Position numbers and translations under genes: made by a program
Assembly: GCF_900103865.1 (NCBI RefSeq)
Contig: NZ_FNII01000009.1
Coordinates: forward strand, 62,001 to 126,000
DNA from: Vreelandella arcis
Lineage (GTDB): Bacteria; Pseudomonadota; Gammaproteobacteria; Pseudomonadales; Halomonadaceae
Direction: 5' to 3'
DNA: 64,000 bases
The notes under the pieces: generated by a model
What the model was told of the DNA's origin: nothing
Databases searched by the model: none
Seen by the model: only the letters and a program-made list of their open reading frames with translations
Shown: positions 28,485 to 37,070 of the stretch, piece after piece
Layout of the letters: the number at the start of each line of letters is the position of its first letter
Position numbering within the stretch: position 1 is the stretch's first letter

Positions 28485-29132
28485 ATGGCACAATGGACAG
28501 TGCACTACGCAAATGCCTGCGGGCAACTCGATGGTTGGATCGAACGTATCAGCGAGGGGATAGAAGAAGCGCGCTATCGAGCCGAGCAAGTGTCGACGGC
28601 AATCAACCTGGATGTAGTGGTGCAGGTCTGGCCCGGATGTGTCATCGAGTGCCGAGGATTTGTCGGTTATGCACCTACGGGCACCATGATGCAGCTAACA
28701 CTCGACCCAGGTAATGCCCATTTCGCCGACAGTATGGGGGAACCGTTCGAACGTATGGTGGTACACGAGCTCCACCATGTGATGCGTTGGCGAGGGCCAG
28801 GGTATGGCAGAACCCTGGGAGAAGCCCTGGTCTCCGAGGGGCTGGCGGGCCATTTTTGCCGCCAACTCTATGGTTCAGCGCCTGAGCCTTGGGAATCTGC
28901 GTTAAGTGATAAAGAGACAGTTGCTTGCGCCATGAAGGCAGAGCAAGAGTGGAGCATGCCATCTTACCGGCATGAAGCATGGTTCTTTGGCCAAGGAGAG
29001 CTTCCTCATTGGGCCGGTTACAGCCTCGGTTATCAGTTAGTCGAAAGATACTTGAAGCACAATGGTGGGCAGAGTGCCGCTTCATTAGTCCATGAGCCTG
29101 CTGCCAATTTTTATCCCTATCTATACAGGTAA
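28485..29132 (+). CDS. DUF2268-type putative zinc-dependent protease
   Basis: 215 residues with VVHELHHVMRW (about 90-100), an HExxH zinc site, and LGEALVSEGLAGHFCRQLYG supplying the downstream Glu (gluzincin pattern). AGGAGG lies seven bases before the ATG. No signal peptide is apparent, so a cytoplasmic peptidase is assumed. Overall pattern fits DUF2268 predicted proteases. Substrate unknown. Confidence 0.8.
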   Translation: MAQWTVHYANACGQLDGWIERISEGIEEARYRAEQVSTAINLDVVVQVWPGCVIECRGFVGYAPTGTMMQLTLDPGNAHFADSMGEPFERMVVHELHHVMRWRGPGYGRTLGEALVSEGLAGHFCRQLYGSAPEPWESALSDKETVACAMKAEQEWSMPSYRHEAWFFGQGELPHWAGYSLGYQLVERYLKHNGGQSAASLVHEPAANFYPYLYR

Positions 29133-29310
29133 TCTCCTCGCAGAGTAGCAAATTGCAAGGAAACGACATTATGGTCGACGTCTGTTCGGTGATGAACTGT
29201 TAGAGGAGATCGATGCTATTTGGGCGCAGCAGATCCCGATTTCCTAGAATAGGATGCACTGGACGGTGCTTTGGGAAGTCACCAATCTCCGGCAGTAGAA
29301 TAAGGAAGAT

Positions 29311-29877
29311 ATGGAAATATTTCTCTTAAGGCATGCAGAGACGAAAGCAAATCGAGATGGAGCGTTGGCAACTGGAAGCGGGGATACGCTCACTCCGCAC
29401 GGTCGCTCGCAGGCACAAAGCATCATTGAAGGTCTCATGGAGTTTGAGGTCGAAGCCATTTTAAGTTCTCCATATCCCAGGGCCTTGGAAACCATCCGAC
29501 CATTTGCGCAGGCAGCAAAGCTAGAGGTAGACGTTCATCCCTGTTTGGCTGAAGGGCAGCTAGTACTGGGAGAGTCTCCCGTTCAAGAGGAACTCAAGTA
29601 CTTCCGCCACACATCTGGTTATGACTATCCTTCTGAACATGAAGCCGCAGGGGCATTTCTGAGTCGCGTTGTGGAGGCTCATAAATTAATCGTATCCCAG
29701 CCTTTCGCCAGAGTGCTGGTGGTCACTCACGGCCACATGCTTCGCGAGTTATTAAACAACATTCTTTCCATGCCGAATAAAACGCGATTTCCACATGAGA
29801 ATTGTGGGCTTACACATGTGTCGGTTGGTGAAGTGAATATGGTCAACTACGTTAACCGGCCGATGTGTTCTAACTAA
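29311..29877 (+). CDS. histidine phosphatase family protein
   Basis: 188 residues with the catalytic LRHAET at 6-11 (phosphate-accepting His8), the acid/His region LSSPYPRALETIRP and VVTHGHMLREL (second His). This is the phosphoglycerate-mutase-like fold; small members act on sugar phosphates, nucleotides or phosphoproteins, and the substrate cannot be told here. A weak AAGGAAG precedes the ATG. The 178 bases upstream contain the short open stretch YGRRLFGDELLEEIDAIW that looks like the end of a lost gene. Confidence 0.86.
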   Translation: MEIFLLRHAETKANRDGALATGSGDTLTPHGRSQAQSIIEGLMEFEVEAILSSPYPRALETIRPFAQAAKLEVDVHPCLAEGQLVLGESPVQEELKYFRHTSGYDYPSEHEAAGAFLSRVVEAHKLIVSQPFARVLVVTHGHMLRELLNNILSMPNKTRFPHENCGLTHVSVGEVNMVNYVNRPMCSN

Positions 29878-29994
29878 GCGCTCAGCGGGCCGCCAACTAC
29901 GCGCTGTTATTGGCTAAGCGTTATGAATAAAAAAGCTTTGCTTTGCTCCCCATGTTGCTATCTTCAAAACACAAAAACCAAAGGAGAATCTCGA

Positions 29995-30495
29995 ATGCGT
30001 AATGTCTTGGCGGGTGTCTTACTGCTGCTGCTTTTACCCAATACGGCGTTGTCAGCCGAGCTATGGGGGCCGACCAACGCGGGGATGACGGTGAAGGAGG
30101 TTTTGCGGGCGGTGGATGGCGCTTACCGCATTGAGGACGGTGGCCGCCTGGCCACCACGGCGGTAGAAGAAGTCCGCAAGGATGACGTTGAACTGGCGGG
30201 CGAGACGTTTACCCAGCAGTTTTACTTCATGAACGGACAGCTTACTCAGGTCACCTTCAAGCTGGACGACGAGCGGGATTTCGACACCAATATGGCGCTG
30301 GTGGAGGCGTTGACCAAAGACCTGCGCGAACAATATGGGGAAGAAGCGGATTCTGAAACCACCAAGGCAGGCATCATGAGAAAAGCCAGCGTGAGTTGGA
30401 TCGAGGGTAACCGCAAGATTGGTATCTTTCTGATGACCATGGGGCAGGATAATTCGTTGATGAAGGTGAACTATCAAGCCTATTTTGGTGATTAG
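29995..30495 (+). CDS. small exported protein of unknown function
   Basis: 166 residues from ATG 29995, with AAAGGAGAA six bases upstream; the longer in-frame start at 29923 lacks one. Signal peptide MRNVLAGVLLLLLLPNTALSA, then a soluble acidic domain: LWGPTNAGMTVKEVLRAV, QQFYFMNGQLTQVTFKL. No membrane helix in the mature part. The pattern suggests a small periplasmic protein; family not recognised. Confidence 0.72.
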   Translation: MRNVLAGVLLLLLLPNTALSAELWGPTNAGMTVKEVLRAVDGAYRIEDGGRLATTAVEEVRKDDVELAGETFTQQFYFMNGQLTQVTFKLDDERDFDTNMALVEALTKDLREQYGEEADSETTKAGIMRKASVSWIEGNRKIGIFLMTMGQDNSLMKVNYQAYFGD

Positions 30496-30911
30496 CGACA
30501 GAAAGCCTGCTCCTTAACGGAAGTAGCCTGTTGTGCGCGGATTCCTCTAACCGCAATGAGTTTTTATACCGTTATCTTGTGTGTTTTCTGCTTTTGTGAG
30601 CGGGTGCCCTCATTTTGATCTCGGGCGCAGACTCGTGCACGTCATTAACTAAAATTAAAAACAGACCCTTACTCTATTACCCCCCGTGGCGCATCCCTTC
30701 AGCCGACTACTAGAGCAGGTGGCTTTCGTGGCTGCCGGGGTTGGCGCTGCCCTGTTTGCGTTATCCAGTTTCTCCACAAGTTTAAGACGCAATACATCCA
30801 GTACGCAGATGCTTGCGGATATGGCATCGCTGGTCGATTTATTATACAGTTGAGTAACAAGGGCTGCTTTACAGTCGCTGATTATCTTGAATGTGAACCG
30901 AAGGAAGCTGC
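30496..30911. other. intergenic region without recognised features
   Basis: 416 bases with no open frame of note on either strand. GGAAGCTG lies just before the next ATG. A possible promoter for the 30912 gene cannot be placed with confidence. Confidence 0.5.
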
Positions 30912-31868
30912 ATGACCAATGCGAATTCGATCCTGGGCGTCTATCTGAGTGATTCGCTTGATCTGGATGCCACTTATGGTGAAGCCCTGCGCGAGGGCGC
31001 CAGCGATGTCGTCTTGCGCCACCCGCACGAGATTGACAATCCTGCAGACGTACGCTTTGCGATCTGCTGGTTGCCCGACGAGAACGCCTTTGAGGCTTAT
31101 CCTAATCTTGAGCTTGCAATGTCCATTGGTGCTGGCGTCGATGCTTTGTTGGCGCATCCCGGCCTAAGCAATGCGGTTCAGATCGCTCGGGTGCGCGATC
31201 CGCACCAGGCCGATTTGATGGCAGGATTTGCGGCGCATGAGGTGCTTCATCATGAACGCGACTTCGCCACTCTGGAAAGCAATGCCGTTAAGGCACATTG
31301 GCAGCCGCTGCCCATGCGCGCGCCGGCATCCGCCACGGTGGCGGTACTGGGCCATGGCACCATGGGCCGTGCGGTGGTGGAGGCGGTGGCCGCGCTCGGC
31401 TTTTCCGTGCGCGTGGCCTGCCGCAGCCAGCCGCAGGCGCCAGTCGAGGGGGTAACTTATCTGAGCGGTGAAAGCGCGGTGATGGATGCGGCGGATGGCG
31501 CCAATTATCTGATCAATGTGCTACCCCTGACGGCATCTACCCAGAGCGTGCTCAATAAAAACCTGTTCGCGACGCTCGCCTCGGGCGCTTGGCTGGTGCA
31601 GATTGGCCGCGGTGAGCATTTGGTCGAGGATGATCTGGTTCAGGCGATTAAGCGTGGTGATCTAGCGGGGGCGAGCCTGGATGTTTTCCGGGAAGAGCCG
31701 CTGCCCGAGGATCATCCTTTCTGGCAGCATGACTGCCTTCGCATCACCCCGCACATCGCCAGTGACTCGCTGCCGGAAGTGGTCGCGAGTCAGGTGATCG
31801 ACACCGCTCGTGCCCTGCGCGATGGTCAGCCGCTTGCCATGGGTGTCGACCGGTCACGCGGTTACTGA
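30912..31868 (+). CDS. D-2-hydroxyacid dehydrogenase, GhrA-like
   Basis: 318 residues, NAD(P)-dependent. The Rossmann motif is VAVLGHGTMGRAV (about 137-149) and the catalytic set is seen as INVLPLT, IGRGEHLVEDDLV (Arg), DVFREEPLPEDHPFW (Glu) and ITPHIAS (His). This is the glyoxylate/hydroxypyruvate reductase A group, which reduces 2-oxoacids. AAGGAAGC precedes the ATG. It is followed by a class II aldolase gene after 52 bases and together they begin the catabolic module. Confidence 0.88.
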   Translation: MTNANSILGVYLSDSLDLDATYGEALREGASDVVLRHPHEIDNPADVRFAICWLPDENAFEAYPNLELAMSIGAGVDALLAHPGLSNAVQIARVRDPHQADLMAGFAAHEVLHHERDFATLESNAVKAHWQPLPMRAPASATVAVLGHGTMGRAVVEAVAALGFSVRVACRSQPQAPVEGVTYLSGESAVMDAADGANYLINVLPLTASTQSVLNKNLFATLASGAWLVQIGRGEHLVEDDLVQAIKRGDLAGASLDVFREEPLPEDHPFWQHDCLRITPHIASDSLPEVVASQVIDTARALRDGQPLAMGVDRSRGY

Positions 31869-31920
31869 AGCAAATCCTATTTACGCTGCATGACGATTAC
31901 TTGCTGCAAAGGAGCGTCCG

Positions 31921-32688
31921 ATGAGCCTCGATTCGTCTCAATCCAATACGATGAGCGACGCCGAACAACAGACCCGCATTGCGCTGGCGGCTTGCTATCG
32001 CCTGGCTGCCTACTACCGTCTGACGGATTTGATCTATACCCATATCACCGCACGGGTGCCGGGCGAGGAAGGTCATTTCTTGATCAACCCCTATGGCTGG
32101 CGGTGGGAGGAGATCACTGCTTCCTCGTTGGTGAAAATCAACGTTGACGGCCATAAGGTCGATGACAGTCCAGAACAGGTAAATCCGGCCGGTTTCACCA
32201 TCCATTCCGCGATCCATGGCGCCAGCCATGATGCCGCCTGGGTAATGCATACCCATACGCGTGCCGGGGTGGCGGTGTCGTCGTTGGAATCAGGCCTCGA
32301 AACACGGCTTAACCAGATCGCGCTGCAGTTCCACGAGCGGGTGTCCTACCACGAGTATGAAGGCATTGCCCTGAACCTGGCCGAGCGCGAGCGCATTGTG
32401 GCAAGCCTTGGGCGTAATCCGGCGCTGATACTGCGCAATCACGGTCTGTTGACCACCGGCGCTTCGGCCGCTGAGATGTTCAATAATATGTTTTATCTGG
32501 AGCGTGCCTGCGAGCTTCAGGTGGCGGTGCGGTCCACCGGTCAGGCCGTGCGGCTGGTGCCGGAGGACGTAGCCCGCCATGTGGCACGCCAGTACGACCA
32601 GACCATTCATGAAGACGGCGATCTCAAACTTGAGTGGGCAGCCCACTTGCGTACCCTCGATGCGTTGGATCCAAGCTACAAGGATTGA
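31921..32688 (+). CDS. class II aldolase/adducin family protein
   Basis: 255 residues. Zinc-binding histidines in VMHTHTRAG (about 108-116) and LRNHGLLTTG (about 172), and the phosphate/substrate loop INPYGWRWEEI, are family features. Bacterial members cleave or decarboxylate small hydroxyacids or sugar phosphates; this one lacks a clear specificity marker. GGAGCG lies eight bases before the ATG. Ends at a strong terminator shared with the convergent transporter operon. Confidence 0.87.
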   Translation: MSLDSSQSNTMSDAEQQTRIALAACYRLAAYYRLTDLIYTHITARVPGEEGHFLINPYGWRWEEITASSLVKINVDGHKVDDSPEQVNPAGFTIHSAIHGASHDAAWVMHTHTRAGVAVSSLESGLETRLNQIALQFHERVSYHEYEGIALNLAERERIVASLGRNPALILRNHGLLTTGASAAEMFNNMFYLERACELQVAVRSTGQAVRLVPEDVARHVARQYDQTIHEDGDLKLEWAAHLRTLDALDPSYKD

Positions 32689-32710
32689 GCTGTAACAGGT
32701 GCTAGAACAA

Positions 32711-32747
32711 AGAAGGGGGCGGCCATTGGGCCGCCCCCTTCTTTTTT
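32711..32747. terminator. strong bidirectional terminator
   Basis: Near-perfect 14-base stem AAGAAGGGGGCGGCC / GGCCGCCCCCTTCTT with an ATTG loop and TTTTTT, between convergent transcripts. Confidence 0.9.
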
Positions 32748-32809
32748 GTTGATACCGTGGTTAAGCCTGTCGTTGGTAGGTATTGCCGCCACGACCAGGT
32801 GAGTGGGCG

Positions 32810-33640
32810 TCAGTACGGCACTCGGTTCTCCACCCAGCGCAAGCCAACGATCAGAATGCCGCTTAGGCACAGGTAGACAGCGACCAGGAACAGCAGCGGT
32901 TCGTAGGTCAGGTAGGTGGTCTGGCGCACCTGGGTAATCACCGCATACAGATCCATCACCGTGATGGTGGCGACCAGCGGCGTGGATTTCAGCTGCAGGA
33001 TGATCTCGCCGGTTAGGGTTGGCAGGGCGCGGTGCAGGGCACGCGGAAACCAGACCCGGCAAAACACCTTGCGCCGGGACATACCGAAGGCCTCGGCGGC
33101 TTCCAGCTCGCCATGCGGCACGCCGGCAAAAGCACCCCGCATGATCTCACCTTGGTAGGCGGCGAACGATACGGTCAGAGCGATGAACCCATAGGGCCAG
33201 GCTTGGCGCAGGTAGTCCCAGGCCCAGGAGTCACGGATTTCCGGAAACTGGCCGAACAGCGCACCCAGGCCGAAGTAGAACAACCACAACTGCAGCAATA
33301 GCGGTGTGCCGCGGATCACGGTACAGAAGCCGGTGGCCAGCCAGCGCAGCGGCCAGATGCCGTTGACCTGCGCAAGCCCTAGCGGTAAAGCGAACAGGAA
33401 ACCCACGACCACGCTGGAAACCAGCATAATCAGGGTCATCTGCAGCCCTTCCCAGAGCTTGGGTAGGTAGCCGGGCAGCCAGCTCCATTCCATCAGTTGA
33501 ATCGCCGCCAACACACCGGCGATGAACAACGCCAGCAGGATGAGGCGATGAGGCTCGAGCAGCCCCGATAGCTTGTTTAACGTGCGCGTTCGCGAGGGGC
33601 GAACAAGCGACGCGATAGGGTGGGGGTCAGACACAGGCAT
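32810..33640 (-). CDS. amino acid ABC transporter permease (HisM/ArtM-like)
   Basis: 276 residues with about five membrane helices and the permease signature EAAEAFGMSRRKVFCRVWFPRALHRALP (EAA loop) that docks the ATPase. N-terminal extension of about 30 residues is longer than usual for this family. Last gene of the minus-strand module, downstream of the second permease. It forms a heteromeric pore with the 33653 protein, by family analogy. The substrate-binding protein in the operon suggests basic or polar amino acids. Confidence 0.9.
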   Translation of the reverse strand: MPVSDPHPIASLVRPSRTRTLNKLSGLLEPHRLILLALFIAGVLAAIQLMEWSWLPGYLPKLWEGLQMTLIMLVSSVVVGFLFALPLGLAQVNGIWPLRWLATGFCTVIRGTPLLLQLWLFYFGLGALFGQFPEIRDSWAWDYLRQAWPYGFIALTVSFAAYQGEIMRGAFAGVPHGELEAAEAFGMSRRKVFCRVWFPRALHRALPTLTGEIILQLKSTPLVATITVMDLYAVITQVRQTTYLTYEPLLFLVAVYLCLSGILIVGLRWVENRVPY

Positions 33641-33652
33641 TATTCCTCGAAA

Positions 33653-34372
33653 TCAGCGTGCGGGGACAAGACCGCGCCGTGCGTGGCGCTCAAAGCGACG
33701 CAGGGCGAAGTTAGACACCAGCGTTAACGCCAGATACAGCACGCCCGCGGCGAGAAAAAACATGATGTAGTACTGGGTAGCACCAGCGGCCTGACGGGTG
33801 ACTAACGTCAGCTCGCTGAAATCGATAACGGCCAGCAGGGCGGTGTCCTTGGTGGCGATCATCCATAGGTTAGCCATGCCGGGCAGGGCATGCGGGGTCA
33901 TGGCAGGCAGTGTGACACGGCGCAGCACTTTCCCAGGGGGCATGCCGAAGGCATGAGCCGCTTCGATCTGGCCGCGGGGAATGGCGAGGATGGCACCGCG
34001 AAAGACTTCGGTTGCGTAGCCACCCTGCACCAGTCCGATGACCAGGATACCGGCGGTCAGGCCATCAATATTGACACCGCCGAAGCCCATGGCGCTCGAG
34101 GCGCGGCTTAGCAGGTCGGTGCCGACATAGTAGAACAGCAGCATCAATACCAGCTCTGGCACGGCGCGGATCACCATGGTGTAGATTTCCAGCAGGTCGC
34201 GGACGACCTTGTTGCCATACAGCTTACCGCTGGCGCCGGCGATGCCGATTAGGATGCCCAGCAGATAGCCGCCTGCTGCCAATTCGATCGAGCGCAGAAA
34301 CCCAACCAGTAGCACCTTGCCCCACCCGGGGGGCGAATAGGCCAGCAGGCTAAAATCGAAGACAGTCGTCAT
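33653..34372 (-). CDS. amino acid ABC transporter permease (HisQ/ArtQ-like)
   Basis: 239 residues, five helices, EAA loop IEAAHAFGMPPGKVLRRVTLPAMTPHALP. Twelve bases upstream of the other permease gene. Together they form the membrane part of a polar amino acid importer. The start MTTVFDFSLLAYSPPGWG is typical of HisQ-type permeases. A hairpin lies between this gene and the binding protein upstream. Confidence 0.91.
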   Translation of the reverse strand: MTTVFDFSLLAYSPPGWGKVLLVGFLRSIELAAGGYLLGILIGIAGASGKLYGNKVVRDLLEIYTMVIRAVPELVLMLLFYYVGTDLLSRASSAMGFGGVNIDGLTAGILVIGLVQGGYATEVFRGAILAIPRGQIEAAHAFGMPPGKVLRRVTLPAMTPHALPGMANLWMIATKDTALLAVIDFSELTLVTRQAAGATQYYIMFFLAAGVLYLALTLVSNFALRRFERHARRGLVPAR

Positions 34373-34403
34373 AGTGGCGGTTGTCCTTGTTAAGGCGGAA
34401 AAG

Positions 34404-34431
34404 CGAAGGCCGCCTGTTGGGGCGGCCTTCG
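34404..34431 (-). terminator. attenuator-like hairpin between binding protein and permeases
   Basis: Perfect 11-base stem CGAAGGCCGCC / GGCGGCCTTCG; on the minus strand it is followed by CTTTTCC. It could cut transcription so the binding protein is made in excess, which is common in ABC importer operons. Confidence 0.6.
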
Positions 34432-34441
34432 TGGGCGGGCA

Positions 34442-35218
34442 TCAGCCGCCGTAGATATCGAAGTCGAAGTAGGGTTCAGTGATGGTCTCGTAAGTGCCGT
34501 CGGCGCGCATCGCATCGATAGCTGCGTTGACGTTTGCCTTGAGTTCGGTGTCGCTCTGGCGCAGGCCTACGCCCATGCCTTCGCTCATGAGGTCGGTGTC
34601 GCTGGGCACCTCACCGCGGTATTCGCAGCAGGCCTGGCCCGTCTCGGAGTTAATAAAGTCTTGCACGGCCAGGGTGTCGGCCACCACCGCGTCCAGGCGG
34701 CCAGCGACTAGGTCTTGAAGCTCTTCACTAAGAGTCTGGTAAACCTTGAGATCGGCTGTATCGGCGTAATGCTTGCGTGCATATTGCTCTTGGTTGGTGC
34801 CCGATTGAATGCCTAGATAAGCGCCCTCGACGCCCTCTGGGGTAGGCGTAATATCACTGTTTTTGAGCGCCACGATGCCGGTGGGGCTAGCGTAATATTT
34901 GTTGGAGAAGGCGATCTGTTCGGCGCGCTCCGGAGTGATCGACATCGAACCGATGATCATGTCGATCTTGCCGGTTTTGAGGGCGGGGATGATGCCCTCC
35001 CAGGCCACTGGCTTGATCTGGCACTCGGCGTCCAGGCGGTCGCATAGCTCATCGATGAAGTCGATCTCCCAGCCCGACCAGTTGCCGGCGGCATCCGGTG
35101 AGTAGAAAGGCGGGTAGGGCTCGGCGGACAGGCCGATCTTGTAGGTTTCGGCCAGGGCCGGTGCAGCGAAGATGCTTAGGCCGATAAGGCTGGCGGTGGT
35201 GGTTAGTGTCTTGATCAT
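34442..35218 (-). CDS. periplasmic amino acid-binding protein of the ABC importer
   Basis: 258 residues. Signal peptide to AAPALA (about residue 23), then the type II periplasmic binding fold: YKIGLSAEPYPPF, GWEIDFIDELCDRL, KTGKIDMIIGSMSITPERAEQIAFS and IQSGTNQEQYARKHY. These are the HisJ/ArgT/lysine-arginine-ornithine group motifs. It captures the substrate and hands it to the two permeases encoded downstream. Specificity is inferred only from family. Confidence 0.92.
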   Translation of the reverse strand: MIKTLTTTASLIGLSIFAAPALAETYKIGLSAEPYPPFYSPDAAGNWSGWEIDFIDELCDRLDAECQIKPVAWEGIIPALKTGKIDMIIGSMSITPERAEQIAFSNKYYASPTGIVALKNSDITPTPEGVEGAYLGIQSGTNQEQYARKHYADTADLKVYQTLSEELQDLVAGRLDAVVADTLAVQDFINSETGQACCEYRGEVPSDTDLMSEGMGVGLRQSDTELKANVNAAIDAMRADGTYETITEPYFDFDIYGG

Positions 35219-35296
35219 AGAAACTTCCTCTGTGGTTTTCAGTGTTGTTTAAAGGGTCTGTCCTGTTTAAAGGCGTGGCGGAAATGCCATTGACGG

Positions 35297-36066
35297 TCAG
35301 GCCACCGAACTGATGAATTGCTTCAGGTGCGGTGAGCGAGGGTCGCCAAAAATCTGCTCGGGAGGGCCCTGCTCTTCGATGATGCCTTCGCGCAGAAACA
35401 CCACGTGGCTAGCCACGTCCCGCGCAAAAGCCATTTCGTGGGTCACCAGCAGCATGGTGCGGTGTTCGGCGGCTAGATCACGGATCACGGCGAGCACTTC
35501 GCCGACCAGTTCTGGATCTAACGCCGAGGTGGGTTCATCGAACAGTATGGCCAGCGGGTCGACGGCCAGTACGCGAGCAATAGCGGTTCGCTGCTGTTGC
35601 CCGCCGGACATGAAGCTTGGATACATGTCTTTCTTACTGCCAAGCCCCACCCGGTCGAGCAACCCCTCGGCGCGATGAATAGCCTCGTCACGCTTCATGC
35701 CCAGCACATGAATGGGCACCTCGATGACGTTTTCCAGCACCGTGCGGTGCGGCCAGAGGTTGAAATTCTGGAAGACCATGCCGAGGTGGGCGCGAATGCG
35801 CTGAACCTGGCGCCGATCAGCAATTTCCAGGTCGCCGTGGCGGGCGGATCGCAGGCGATAAGTTTCGCCTTGAATCGCCACCTCGCCTGAGGTTGGGCGT
35901 TCTAGCAAGTTGATGCACCGCAGTAGTGTCGACTTGCCCGAGCCCGACCCGCCAATGATGGCGACAATATCGCCCTGGTTGGCGGTCAGGGAATACCTTT
36001 CAGAACCTCTAGGGAGCCGAATTGCTTGCGCAGGTCGCGTATCTCTATTGCAGGTTCGTTTGCCAT
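35297..36066 (-). pseudogene. amino acid ABC transporter ATPase with a one-base frameshift near its N-terminus
   Basis: The ATPase motifs are intact: Walker A GGSGSGKST, Q-loop MVFQNFNLWPHRT, signature MSGGQQQR, Walker B ILFDEPTSALD, switch His VTHE. But the natural start (ATG 36066, MANEPAIEIRDLRKQFGS) runs LEVLKGIP and stops at TGA; the other frame resumes with SLTANQGDIVAII. One T missing from ATTTCCCTG (plus-strand position about 35992) accounts for this. A longer frame starting at 36094 bypasses the stop but has an unrelated first 35 residues. Real mutation or sequencing error; otherwise a normal HisP/GlnQ-type ATPase of 256 residues. Confidence 0.85.
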
Positions 36067-36373
36067 TGGTTCTCTCGTCTCTGGGGGCGCCCATCTGCCT
36101 CCCGGAGCGGGAAACGTCGTCATATTAGAAGGCGCTTGCAATTAATTTCTTGTTATACGACAGTATAACTGTAAGCCAAGTCCGACGAGATTCAAAGTAT
36201 CAACATTCAACGAAAGATGAATCTGATGCGGTTGGTTAGTCGACTTCATGAGCAGGTTAGGCGCCAAACTCACAAGGTTATCAGCAGTTTACCTTATTAA
36301 ATGGTGGCGCCTCTACGAAGTGCTGATCTACTTGACGTGAAAACGCTGAGACGGCTGCTTTTTACCGGAAGCG

Positions 36374-37045
36374 ATGGGAACTATGAGCAGGAAATCATTT
36401 CAACGTTGGTCCATGGACGCACGGCGACGCAGCTTGCTCGAAGCCACCCTGGATTGTGTGGCCGAGCATGGTATGAGCGGCGCTACCGCAAGGCGCGTGG
36501 CTGAACGTGCCGGGGTGACAGCGGGCCTCATTCGCCATTATTTCGGCTCCAAAGAGGCGATGGTGAGTGCTGCGTATGGCTACCTGATCGGGCAACTGAC
36601 CAACGAAGCCGGGGAGTCTGCCGAGAAAGGTAGTGAGGCGCCCGAGCAGCGGTTGGCGCGCTTTATCGTCGCCAATGTCACCGCGCCCAACCTGTCTCCG
36701 CGCAAAGTAGCGTTATGGGCCACCTTTATCGGACGGGTGCGTACCGAGCCGGCCTATGCCGATATCCACCGGGAAAGCTACCGCGAATTCATGGCCCTGC
36801 TGGAAACGCTGATTCACCCGCTGCTTATGGGGCTTAAACGTCCGGCGGATCCCACCACTTGCCAGCACTATGCCATTGCCCTGAATGCCGTGATCGATGG
36901 TCTGTGGCTTGAAGGGGGGCTAGGGCACGGCCTCTACGACACGGCGCTGCTGCCGAAAATCGCACTGAGCGCAGCGGAGGGTATCCTCGCGCTGCCTAGC
37001 AACACCCTGATGCAGCATGCCGCTGCCGATTCACTGTCTTCTTAA
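36374..37045 (+). CDS. TetR-family regulator, BetI-like
   Basis: 223 residues. Helix-turn-helix at about 25-65 (EHGMSGATARRVAERAGVTAGLIRHYFGSKEAM), a TetR DNA-binding domain of the BetI kind, and an all-helical ligand domain. GGAAG lies just upstream of ATG 36374; ATG 36383 and ATG 36413 are alternatives. It is divergent from the ABC transporter operon and precedes the aminotransferase by 25 bases, so it probably regulates both; the inducer is unknown. Confidence 0.85.
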   Translation: MGTMSRKSFQRWSMDARRRSLLEATLDCVAEHGMSGATARRVAERAGVTAGLIRHYFGSKEAMVSAAYGYLIGQLTNEAGESAEKGSEAPEQRLARFIVANVTAPNLSPRKVALWATFIGRVRTEPAYADIHRESYREFMALLETLIHPLLMGLKRPADPTTCQHYAIALNAVIDGLWLEGGLGHGLYDTALLPKIALSAAEGILALPSNTLMQHAAADSLSS

Positions 37046-37070
37046 CCCGCAACACGATAGGAAATAACTC

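Noticed and set aside
30496-30911. Possible small gene in the 416-base gap
   Set aside because: No frame with a start, ribosome-binding site and protein-like composition on either strand.
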